Source of the DNA: Gammaproteobacteria bacterium
GTDB lineage: Bacteria > Pseudomonadota > Gammaproteobacteria > Ga0077536
Assembly (NCBI GenBank): GCA_023257255.1
Contig: JALRCR010000006.1
Coordinates: 1-52,473, forward strand
DNA length: 52,473 nt
Direction of reading: 5' to 3'
The notes beneath the pieces are model-generated. The model was not told the origin of the DNA. It made no database searches and saw only the letters and a list, made by a program, of their open reading frames with translations. Position numbers and translations under genes: made by a program. Position 1 is the first letter of the stretch. Every line of letters starts with the position of its first letter. Positions 10,092-16,915 of this stretch are shown piece by piece.

Positions 10092-11528
10092 TCAAGTTTC
10101 GGTGATTTCGTCCTGACGCCCGAGCCCCAGCTTGCGCATTTTTTCGACCAGCGTGGTGCGCCCCATTTGCAGCCGCTTGGCGGCGTGGGCCACCACCCAG
10201 TTCTCCTCCTCCAGCGCCTGAATGATCAGCCCCGACTCGATTTGCGTCAGGTGTTCCTTGAGGTCGATGCCGGACTGCGGCAAGCGGGCGGGCGCGGTGT
10301 CGGCGAAGATCGCCGCCGGCGCCAGCTCAGAGACCGGGACTACCGGCATCACGTAGCCGTCGCGCCGGTACTTCTCGGGCAGGTCGTGCACATCTACCGT
10401 CGCACTCGGGTAGAGGATGGCGAGACGTTCGACCAGATTGGCCAGCTCGCGCACATTCCCCGGCCAGGCATAGGCCGACAGACACTGCACGGCGGTGGGC
10501 GTCAGGCGAATCATGCCGCGGCCTTCGTGGCCCAGACGCTCGACCAGATCGGTCACCAGCAGCGGCAGATCCTCGGCCCGGTCACGCAGCGGCGGGGTCT
10601 CGATGGGAAAGACGTTCAGGCGATAGAACAGGTCTTCGCGGAAGCGTCCGTCGAGAATCGCCTGTTCCAGATTGACGTGGGTGGCGGCGATGATGCGCAC
10701 ATTCACCGAAATACTCTTGTTGCTGCCCACGCGCTCGAAGCTGCGTTCCTGTAACACCCGCAGCAGCTTGACCTGCATGGGCAGGCTCATATCGCCGATT
10801 TCATCCAGAAACAGCGTGCCGCCGTCGGCCATTTCGAACCGCCCCTGCCGCGAGGTGATGGCGCCGGTGAAAGCGCCCTTCTCATGGCCGAACAGTTCGC
10901 TTTCCAGCAAGTCGGGCGGAATCGCGCCGCAGTTGAGCGGCACAAACGGCTTGCTGCGACGAACGGAGTGGTGGTGGATGTGACGGGCGATGACCTCTTT
11001 GCCCGTGCCCGACTCGCCCGTGACCAGCACGTTGGCGTCGGACTTGGCGACCATTTCAATCATGTTGCGGACGCGCTGGATGCCCTTGCTGCCGCCCACC
11101 AGATTGCGGAACAGCTCCGGATTGCGCGGTAAGCCGCCGGGTGAGCGGGCTTCGCGATAGGAATCGACCTTTTGCAGCAGTTTGTCGAAATGCAGATGCC
11201 GCAGCGGCAGACGGATCCGGCCGACAATCAGGGCGTCGAGTTGCGCGAGCAATTCCGGTTCCACGTCGATCTGGTCCAGCACCACCACCGGCGTGGCGCC
11301 ATCCAGCTTCAGGAGCTGCGCGGCGGCGGCCTGGCGCGCAGCGGGCGAACCGCACTCGCCCAGAATGGCCATATATGGCGGCGCATCAGGCTGACAAAAT
11401 GCAGACCAGTCGGCCTCTGGCGCGACCTGACGACCGGCCAGATCGAGATAGGCCAGCACCTCGGTCAGGTGGCGGGCGATTTCCGGATCGCGCTCGATCA
11501 GGAGCACGGGGGTGTCAGACATGGGCAT
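10092..11528 (-). CDS. fleQ: Flagellar master regulator FleQ/FlrA, sigma-54 activator
   Basis: This 478-residue protein has a degenerate receiver domain: the usual phospho-Asp position reads AILGECGS. The AAA+ domain has Walker A GESGTGKE (171-178), GAFTGA (219-224) and Walker B LFLDEIGD (239-246). A Fis-type helix-turn-helix ends the protein, with AAKRLQMGRTTLVEKMRKLGL. The segment PELFRN at 137-142 corresponds to the LFRS c-di-GMP-binding stretch of Pseudomonas FleQ. FleQ is the top activator of flagellar genes and, in Pseudomonas, answers c-di-GMP by repressing motility and derepressing biofilm genes. A second ATG lies two codons inside the first. The gene stands alone with its own upstream region. 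Confidence 0.95.
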   Translation of the reverse strand: MPMSDTPVLLIERDPEIARHLTEVLAYLDLAGRQVAPEADWSAFCQPDAPPYMAILGECGSPAARQAAAAQLLKLDGATPVVVLDQIDVEPELLAQLDALIVGRIRLPLRHLHFDKLLQKVDSYREARSPGGLPRNPELFRNLVGGSKGIQRVRNMIEMVAKSDANVLVTGESGTGKEVIARHIHHHSVRRSKPFVPLNCGAIPPDLLESELFGHEKGAFTGAITSRQGRFEMADGGTLFLDEIGDMSLPMQVKLLRVLQERSFERVGSNKSISVNVRIIAATHVNLEQAILDGRFREDLFYRLNVFPIETPPLRDRAEDLPLLVTDLVERLGHEGRGMIRLTPTAVQCLSAYAWPGNVRELANLVERLAILYPSATVDVHDLPEKYRRDGYVMPVVPVSELAPAAIFADTAPARLPQSGIDLKEHLTQIESGLIIQALEEENWVVAHAAKRLQMGRTTLVEKMRKLGLGRQDEITET

Positions 11529-11611
11529 AGGCGCGGCTTCTTGGCGGTTAGGCGATTTTTTTGTGGCTGATGAAACACCGGCCCAAGCCCGGGGTGCGCA
11601 GTCTTCTTATT

Positions 11612-11625
11612 GTCAAAATGCTGAC
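11612..11625. promoter_or_regulatory. Candidate FleQ-type binding site upstream of fleQ
   Basis: GTCAAAATGCTGAC has the outer halves GTCA and TGAC in a 14-base frame. This resembles the published FleQ box GTCANTAAATTGAC as I recall it. It falls about 85 bases before the fleQ ATG and just downstream of the possible promoter at 11644-11671, a position suited to autorepression. The inner bases match only partly. Confidence 0.35.
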
Positions 11626-11643
11626 GCGGTGCTCTCCAGCCGC

Positions 11644-11671
11644 AGTCTAGCCAGCCACGTCATTTTGGCAA
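11644..11671 (-). promoter_or_regulatory. Possible sigma-70 promoter of fleQ
   Basis: On the minus strand TTGCCA (11666-11671) and TAGACT (11644-11649) are separated by 16 bases. The -35 region overlaps an inverted repeat ATTTTG-GCAAGG-CAAAAT at 11662-11679. These are modest matches found by eye. They fit the need for a housekeeping promoter for the master regulator. Confidence 0.35.
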
Positions 11672-11794
11672 GGCAAAATTACAAAATCGCGGAAACCGAT
11701 GGAATCACTGGACACGGTGAGACGGAAAACCGGCGCTGGCGCAGCCCAAGGTGCGGCGCCGACGGCCAGTTGCCATCAGCCGGCCGGATTGCGT

Positions 11795-12091
11795 CTATTC
11801 AGAGGAGAGATACGCGCGGGAGGCGCGCTGGCCGCGTTGCAGGGCGGTGAGTTCATCAAGATGAGTCGCACGAGCATCGCGGGCAATTTTTAGCAGGCGC
11901 TGGGTGATCTCGAGCGCGTCTTCCAGCACCCGTTGTGCTTCTTCGCCAACGCTGAGGAAGTCCTGCATGTCGAGACTGGTCAAACGGGCATGGCGCTCGT
12001 CGTCGAGGCGGGCGACCTCGTCCCATTCCGCGGCATCGGCGGCGGCCAGCATGGCGGCACCCAAGGCCTCGATTCGGGCCAGTTCGTCCAA
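11795..12091 (-). CDS. FliT-like flagellar chaperone candidate
   Basis: This 98-residue protein is almost entirely alpha-helical by composition, with charged helices around MDELARIEALGAAML and VLEDALEITQRLLKIA. It directly follows fliS, the usual place of fliT, and its size fits FliT. FliT is a chaperone for the cap protein FliD. The start has a clear AAGGAGAG ribosome site nine bases upstream. Sequence conservation in this family is weak, so the name comes from position, size and helical content and no symbol is given. Confidence 0.65.
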   Translation of the reverse strand: MDELARIEALGAAMLAAADAAEWDEVARLDDERHARLTSLDMQDFLSVGEEAQRVLEDALEITQRLLKIARDARATHLDELTALQRGQRASRAYLSSE

Positions 12092-12143
12092 TCTGCTCTC
12101 CTTAAACCCCGAGGGGCGCGCGCTTGCGCCCGACGGGTTTCCG

Positions 12144-12539
12144 CTAGTTGCGGATGGCGATCCAGGCTTCGCGGATTTCGCCCATCAGGCGGCTGACTTC
12201 GTCCAGCACGGCCGGGTCGTTGACGGTGTTCGCCTCGACCAGTCGCCGCATCATGTAATCGTAGAGGTTGGACAGGTTATTGGCGACGTCGCCGCCGCGT
12301 TCCATGTCCAGACTTCCCTGCAGACCGCCCAGAATGTTCAGCGACCAGTCGATGGCTTCGCACTTTTTGGCGATTTCACGCCGGGTCATACAGCCTTTTG
12401 CAATCTGTATTTTTTCCAGCGCCCCGTCCATCAGCATTTCAATGAGTTTGTGCGGCGTTGCCGACTCGACGCTCGAAGCCACTCCCACTTTGCGGTAGGC
12501 GGCGATGCCGCCGGACGGAGAGCGAGGCATTGGTTTCAT
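12144..12539 (-). CDS. fliS: Flagellin export chaperone FliS
   Basis: The 131-residue protein shows the FliS pattern AYRKVGVASSVESATPHKLIEMLMDGALEKI at its N-terminal third. The helices ending in NLYDYMMRRLVEANTVND are also typical. FliS binds the C-terminal end of flagellin and prevents its polymerisation in the cytoplasm. It is normal in length. The start follows GAGG six bases upstream. It precedes the FliT-like gene by 52 bases and is probably cotranscribed with it. Flagellin itself lies about 9 kb away beyond the glycosylation genes. Confidence 0.93.
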   Translation of the reverse strand: MKPMPRSPSGGIAAYRKVGVASSVESATPHKLIEMLMDGALEKIQIAKGCMTRREIAKKCEAIDWSLNILGGLQGSLDMERGGDVANNLSNLYDYMMRRLVEANTVNDPAVLDEVSRLMGEIREAWIAIRN

Positions 12540-12700
12540 GCATGAACCTCATGGTGTGGATATTGGGGCCTCTGGTTGATCGAAAGTGCCGGCAGAGGCC
12601 ACCTCCTGCCCGGACGAAAAAGCTATCGGCAACGGTACGCCGAACTACAGCGCGATTTCTGAAAATTTTGCCCGCTCGCACGCCGCCCGCATTTCACGCC

Positions 12701-12716
12701 TGCAGGAATGCGGCCA
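12701..12716 (-). promoter_or_regulatory. Possible sigma-54 promoter of fliS-fliT
   Basis: The minus strand reads TGGCCGCATTCCTGCA, with correct GG-N10-GC spacing and intact TGGC and TGCA ends. The TGGCAC core is only partly kept. It would give a leader of about 150 bases before fliS, which is long. It is retained as a candidate only. Confidence 0.38.
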
Positions 12717-12744
12717 AGCCGCGCCGCCAGCGGTCTGCGATAGA

Positions 12745-12760
12745 TGGCGCAGGACTTGCT
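12745..12760 (+). promoter_or_regulatory. Sigma-54 promoter of the sugar-biosynthesis operon
   Basis: TGGCGCAGGACTTGCT has the -24 TGGC and -12 TTGCT elements with exactly ten bases between GG and GC. It lies 62 bases before the ATG of the 4,6-dehydratase gene. The site suggests that the glycan precursor operon is switched on by FleQ or FleR with the rest of the flagellar hierarchy. Confidence 0.7.
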
Positions 12761-12822
12761 TTGCTCCCATGCCCGGGGCATTCCGGCCTCGCGCGCGCCA
12801 GAAATCCGAACAGGAGCGGCTC

Positions 12823-13830
12823 ATGGATTATCACAACAAGTCAGTACTGGTCACCGGCGGCACGGGGTCCTTCGGCAACTTCGTCGTGCGCCGCCTGCTG
12901 AACGCCGGCGTCAAGGAAGTCAGGGTGTTGTCGCGGGACGAGAAAAAGCAGTACGACATGAAGGTGTTCTACCAGGGCCGCAAGGACCTCACCTTCGTAA
13001 TCGGTGACATCCGCAACCGCGAGGTCGTGGACGAGGCCATGTTCGGTATTGACATTGTCTTTCACGCCGCGGCCCTGAAGCAGGTGCCAACCTGCGAGCA
13101 GCACCCGATGGAAGCCGTCCGCACCAACGTGCTGGGCGCCGAAAATCTCATCGACTGCGCGCTGCGCCACCAGGTCGAAAAGTTCGTGATGATCAGCACC
13201 GACAAGGCGGTCAAGCCGGTCAACGTCATGGGCATGACCAAGGCCCTGCAGGAGCGACTGGTGCTACAGGGCAATCTCTCGCGCGCCAACAAGGGCACCC
13301 GCTTCTGCTGCGTGCGCTATGGCAACGTGCTGCGCTCGCGCGGTTCGGTCGTGCCATTTTTCCGCCGGCAGCTGGCGCTGGGGCAAACCATCACCATTAC
13401 CGACGAGCGCATGACGCGCTTCTTGCTGACGCTGAATCAGGCGATTGATCTGGTGCTCTATGCTGCCGAACACACTCAGGGCGGCGAAATCTTCGTGCGC
13501 AAGGCCAAGGCCGCCACCATTCCCGACATCGCCCGCGTGCTGGCGGCCGAGGCCGGCAAAGCGTTTGAGTACAAAGTCATCGGCATCCTGCCCGGCGAGA
13601 AGCTGCACGAGATTCTGGTCTCGGAAGAAGAGCTCGTGCGGGGACGCGACTTCGGCGACTACTACGCGGTCGAGCCCTGGTGGAGCAAGGCGCGGCATCA
13701 GGAGATTGCGGCCGAGTTTGCTTCCAACGACCATCTGGCCGACACCGATGAAGTCAAACGCATGATCGATCTGGCAGACCGGGAATTCGAAATCATGGAA
13801 ATGGCCGATGGCGAATTCGCCAAGTTCTAA
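12823..13830 (+). CDS. UDP-GlcNAc 4,6-dehydratase-like SDR (PseB/CapE/WbpM family)
   Basis: The 335-residue protein has the Rossmann motif TGGTGSFG (11-18), HAAALKQVP near 81-89, STDKA (125-129) and VRYGNVLRSRGSVVPFF further on. These mark the PseB/CapE/WbpM branch of dehydratases that convert UDP-GlcNAc to a 4-keto-6-deoxy sugar. The catalytic YxxxK is MxxxK here (M136, K140), a change I recall from WbpM and CapE-like members. ATG 12823 is chosen for its AGGAG site six bases upstream; an upstream in-frame extension to 12586 lacks this support and would cross the sigma-54 promoter. It is the first gene of a four-gene operon and overlaps the next gene by 23 bases. Confidence 0.88.
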   Translation: MDYHNKSVLVTGGTGSFGNFVVRRLLNAGVKEVRVLSRDEKKQYDMKVFYQGRKDLTFVIGDIRNREVVDEAMFGIDIVFHAAALKQVPTCEQHPMEAVRTNVLGAENLIDCALRHQVEKFVMISTDKAVKPVNVMGMTKALQERLVLQGNLSRANKGTRFCCVRYGNVLRSRGSVVPFFRRQLALGQTITITDERMTRFLLTLNQAIDLVLYAAEHTQGGEIFVRKAKAATIPDIARVLAAEAGKAFEYKVIGILPGEKLHEILVSEEELVRGRDFGDYYAVEPWWSKARHQEIAAEFASNDHLADTDEVKRMIDLADREFEIMEMADGEFAKF

Positions 13831-14932
13831 ACCGCCACGCGGCGATATTCCGCTGTTCAAGGTGGCGTTGCCGCCGCCGGAACTGCTGATGCCGCGTCTG
13901 CAGTCGGTGCTCTACAGCGGGCAGATCAGCGAAGGCGAACCGGTCGCCGCCTTCGAGCGCGGCTTCGGCGATCTGGTCGGCAATCCGCACTGCCTGTCCT
14001 TTTATTCCGGTACGGCGGCGCTGCATATCGCGCTGCTGCTGGCGGGCGTAGCGGCCGGCGACGAGGTGATCAGCACGGCCATGACCGCCGAACCGACCAA
14101 TCAGGCCATCCTCCACGCCGGGGCGACGCCGCGCTGGGCCGACGTCGATCCGAGCAACGGCAACCTGAGCGCCGAGACGGTCGCCGCCGCCATCACCCCG
14201 CGCACCCGCGCCATTCTGGTCGTGCATTACGGCGGCATTCCGGCGCCCATCGCCGGCATTAACGCGGTAGCGGCCCGCCATGGCATTCCGGTGATTGAAG
14301 ACGCGGCGCACGCGCTGGGGGCGCGCTATGACGGCCGGGTACTTGGCAGTCACTCCGCCTTCGTGATGTTTTCGCTGCAGGCCATCAAGCACATGACGAC
14401 CGTCGACGGCGGCATGCTGACCTGCGCGGACCCCGCGCTGCTGCCGAAGGGTCGGCGGCTCCGCTGGTTTGGCATTGACCGCCATGCGCCGCGGACCGAA
14501 GTTGATGTCAGCGAGATTGGCTTCAAGTACCACATGAATAACGTCAACGCGACGATTGGGCTGGCGCAACTGGAAGTCATCCAGCCGCTGCTCGACCGGC
14601 ACTGCGCCAACGGCCGCTCCCTGGACGCCGCGCTGGCCGGCGTGAGTGGGCTTGAGATCTGCCGGTTTGAAGACCGCGCGGCGCCCTCCTACTGGTTCTA
14701 TACCGTGTTGTGCGATGACCCCGAGGGGATGTCCAAACATCTCGCCGCGCACGGCATCGCCAGTTCCAAAGCACACAAGCGCAACGACCTGCACAGCGTC
14801 TTTGCCAGCAGCCGGCGCGACTTGCCCGGCCTCGACCGCTTCTACGCCCGCATGCTCCACCTGCCCTGCGGTTGGTGGGTGGACGATGCATCCCGCGAGT
14901 ACATGGTGGAGGTCCTGCAGCGTGGCTGGTGA
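13808..14932 (+). CDS. DegT/DnrJ/EryC1 family sugar aminotransferase
   Basis: This 374-residue PLP-dependent enzyme has the family signatures FYSGTAALHIAL (65-76) and VIEDAAHALGA (162-172). The Schiff-base lysine K194 lies in LQAIKHMTTVDGG. Such enzymes transfer an amino group to a 4- or 3-keto sugar nucleotide, here probably the product of the preceding dehydratase. The start overlaps the dehydratase gene end by 23 bases. Its own end overlaps the next, related gene by 11 bases. It ends with the CGWWVDD segment, which also recurs in the neighbour as CGWWLDA. The sugar position it acts on cannot be read from the sequence. Confidence 0.92.
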   Translation: MANSPSSKPPRGDIPLFKVALPPPELLMPRLQSVLYSGQISEGEPVAAFERGFGDLVGNPHCLSFYSGTAALHIALLLAGVAAGDEVISTAMTAEPTNQAILHAGATPRWADVDPSNGNLSAETVAAAITPRTRAILVVHYGGIPAPIAGINAVAARHGIPVIEDAAHALGARYDGRVLGSHSAFVMFSLQAIKHMTTVDGGMLTCADPALLPKGRRLRWFGIDRHAPRTEVDVSEIGFKYHMNNVNATIGLAQLEVIQPLLDRHCANGRSLDAALAGVSGLEICRFEDRAAPSYWFYTVLCDDPEGMSKHLAAHGIASSKAHKRNDLHSVFASSRRDLPGLDRFYARMLHLPCGWWVDDASREYMVEVLQRGW

Positions 14933-16040
14933 GCCCGCAATTCCGCTGTTCAAAGGGCGGGTGGCAGCCGGCGCCGCGACCGCGCTGGCGGACACGCTGG
15001 ACTCCGGTCAACTTGCTACCGGTCCCCGGGTTGCCGCTTTCGAGGCCGCGTTGGGGCGGTTCGTCGGCAATCCCCAGGTGGTCGCGACCAGCGACCGCGC
15101 CGGCGCGCTGACGCTGGCCCTGCGGCTTTGTGGCGTACAAGCGGATGACGAGGTCATGCTCTCGCCGCTGGCCTGCCTCGCCACCACCATGCCGATTGCC
15201 AATCTCCACGCGCGTCCCCGCTGGTGCGATGTCGACCCCGCGACCGGCATGCTCGACCCCAAGCAACTCGCCCTGCGCTGCACCTCGCGCACCAAGGCCA
15301 TCGTTCACTATCACTGGGGGGGCGACGTCGGCCCCTTGCGGGAACTGCAGGCCGCCGCACGCGCACTCGGCCTGCCGCTGATTGAAGACGCCTCGGGTGC
15401 GTTCGGCGCAGAACTCGCAGGCCAAAAACTGGGCGCCACCGGCAGCGACTTCACCATTTACTCGTTTTACGCGGTAAGCCTGCTCGCCGCCGGCGACGGC
15501 GGCGCCCTCTTCTGCCGCGACGCCAGCACAGCGGCAGCCGCGCGCGAACTGCGCCGCTTCGGCATTCATCAGGCGAGCTTCCGGCTGCCGGGCGGTGATT
15601 TGAACCCGACGAGCGATATTCCCGCTGCGGGTTACAGCTTCGCGATGACCGACCTCACGGCGGCGCTGGCGCTGGCGCAGTTAGACGCTGCGGCCGACAG
15701 CCTGCGGCTACACCGCGAGAACGCCCTCGCGCTGGACGCGGCGCTGGCCGATGTGCCGGGCCTCACGCGGCTCTCGCGCGCGCCGGACAGTCGTTCTGCC
15801 TTCTGGGTGTATGCGCTACGCGCCGCGCAGCGCGACCGCCTCGTTGCCAGGCTCCACGCCGCTGGCATCGGCGCGCAGCGTCTACACCTGCGCAACGATC
15901 GCTACTCGTGCTTCGCCGGCACTGCGGTCGCATTGCCCGGCGTAGACACCTTCGATGCCGAGAACCTCTGCGTGCCCTGCGGCTGGTGGCTTGATGCCGC
16001 AGCGCGTGCCCGCATCCTCAACACGCTGCGCGCCGCATGA
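14922..16040 (+). CDS. DegT-family paralogue lacking the PLP-binding lysine
   Basis: This 372-residue protein aligns with the preceding aminotransferase along its length: IPLFKGRVA, LPLIEDASGAFGA, SFYAVSLLAAGDGG and CGWWLDA all correspond. The Schiff-base lysine is replaced by S186 (AVSLL against AIKHM in the neighbour). The PLP-facing His of EDAAHA is Gly in EDASGA. It is therefore unlikely to be a classical aminotransferase. It may be a structural partner in a heterodimer, a binding protein, or a changed enzyme, as known for lysine-lacking dehydratases of this fold such as ColD (which uses His). GTG 14922 is chosen for the GGAGG site nine bases upstream. It overlaps both neighbours, so the order is fixed in one operon. 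Confidence 0.85.
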   Translation: MAGEPAIPLFKGRVAAGAATALADTLDSGQLATGPRVAAFEAALGRFVGNPQVVATSDRAGALTLALRLCGVQADDEVMLSPLACLATTMPIANLHARPRWCDVDPATGMLDPKQLALRCTSRTKAIVHYHWGGDVGPLRELQAAARALGLPLIEDASGAFGAELAGQKLGATGSDFTIYSFYAVSLLAAGDGGALFCRDASTAAAARELRRFGIHQASFRLPGGDLNPTSDIPAAGYSFAMTDLTAALALAQLDAAADSLRLHRENALALDAALADVPGLTRLSRAPDSRSAFWVYALRAAQRDRLVARLHAAGIGAQRLHLRNDRYSCFAGTAVALPGVDTFDAENLCVPCGWWLDAAARARILNTLRAA

Positions 16041-16915
16041 ATCCCTTGCCTGGACTGGGCGTCTGCACGGTGGCCGAGTGGCCAGCGCTGCTGGCGGCGT
16101 TAGATGAGACCTTCGTCACCGAGCGCGGCCGCAGCGGATCGCTCGCCATCCGCTTTCCCGCGGCGCTGGGGCAGCCGCATCTGGCCGACCTGCGCGTGGT
16201 TCGGGACGGCGCTGCGATCGTCAGCTGCTGCGCGACGCGGCGCTTCGACTGGCACACCCCGGCGCAAAGCTGGCGTGGCGCCATGATTGGTATGGTGTGG
16301 ACCCGACCCGGCGCCCGTGGCCGCGGTCACGCGGCGCAGGTGCTGGACTTTACGCTGCAGGCACTTGATGCCGATGGCGTCGACTTCGCCGTGCTGTGGA
16401 GCAGCCTGCCGCACTTCTATGCGCGCCTCGGCTGGCAGCGTCATGACCGCGGGGTGTTGGGCGTCAGCGCGGGCACAACGGCTACCGCAACCCGGGTAGA
16501 TGCTGCGTTCGACCCGACTTTGCTTGAACAACTGCGCGCCACACACGAGCCGCTGCGCGTGCTGCGCACCGCCGACGCCTGGCAAGCGCGGCCCTTGCCC
16601 GCCGCCCACACGCGACTGTTAGCAGACGAGACGGGCGCCGCGTACGCGCTGCTGGGCGAACAAGACGACACCCGTTACGTCTATGAAGTGGTAGGCGAAC
16701 CCGGCTGTTTTCCCGCGCTCTGGGCCCGCATTAGCGCCGGTGCCGGCCGCGTGTATGTCAACGACAGCCTCGGCAGCCCTTTTCACCGCTGGCTCGTTAC
16801 CCATACCGCTACGCGGTTCAACGCGCAGTCGCTGGCGCACTGGTGGCCGCTTTCCCATCGCGGCCGCGCCGCACACTGGCGCGGCTGGCATATCCCTTGG
16901 TTTGACCGGATCTAG
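16037..16915 (+). CDS. GNAT-fold N-acetyltransferase
   Basis: The 292-residue protein has a GNAT acetyl-CoA site, IGMVWTRPGARGRGHAAQVLDFTLQ around residues 84-108, where RGRG-HA is the pyrophosphate-binding loop. Further features are FYARLGWQRH near 132-141 and a C-terminal extension, LAHWWPLSHRGRAAHW, of unknown role. In this operon it would most likely N-acetylate the amino sugar made by the DegT enzyme. Its ATG overlaps the previous stop (ATGA). The stop TAG shares the palindrome CTAG with the convergent glycosyltransferase gene. It is about twice the length of single-domain GNATs, so a second, divergent half is present. Substrate assignment is inference. Confidence 0.82.
   Translation: MNPLPGLGVCTVAEWPALLAALDETFVTERGRSGSLAIRFPAALGQPHLADLRVVRDGAAIVSCCATRRFDWHTPAQSWRGAMIGMVWTRPGARGRGHAAQVLDFTLQALDADGVDFAVLWSSLPHFYARLGWQRHDRGVLGVSAGTTATATRVDAAFDPTLLEQLRATHEPLRVLRTADAWQARPLPAAHTRLLADETGAAYALLGEQDDTRYVYEVVGEPGCFPALWARISAGAGRVYVNDSLGSPFHRWLVTHTATRFNAQSLAHWWPLSHRGRAAHWRGWHIPWFDRI

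Noticed and set aside
12586..12822. N-terminal extension of the 4,6-dehydratase frame
   Set aside because: It would cross the sigma-54 promoter, has no ribosome site and no homology-like sequence; ATG 12823 has AGGAG.
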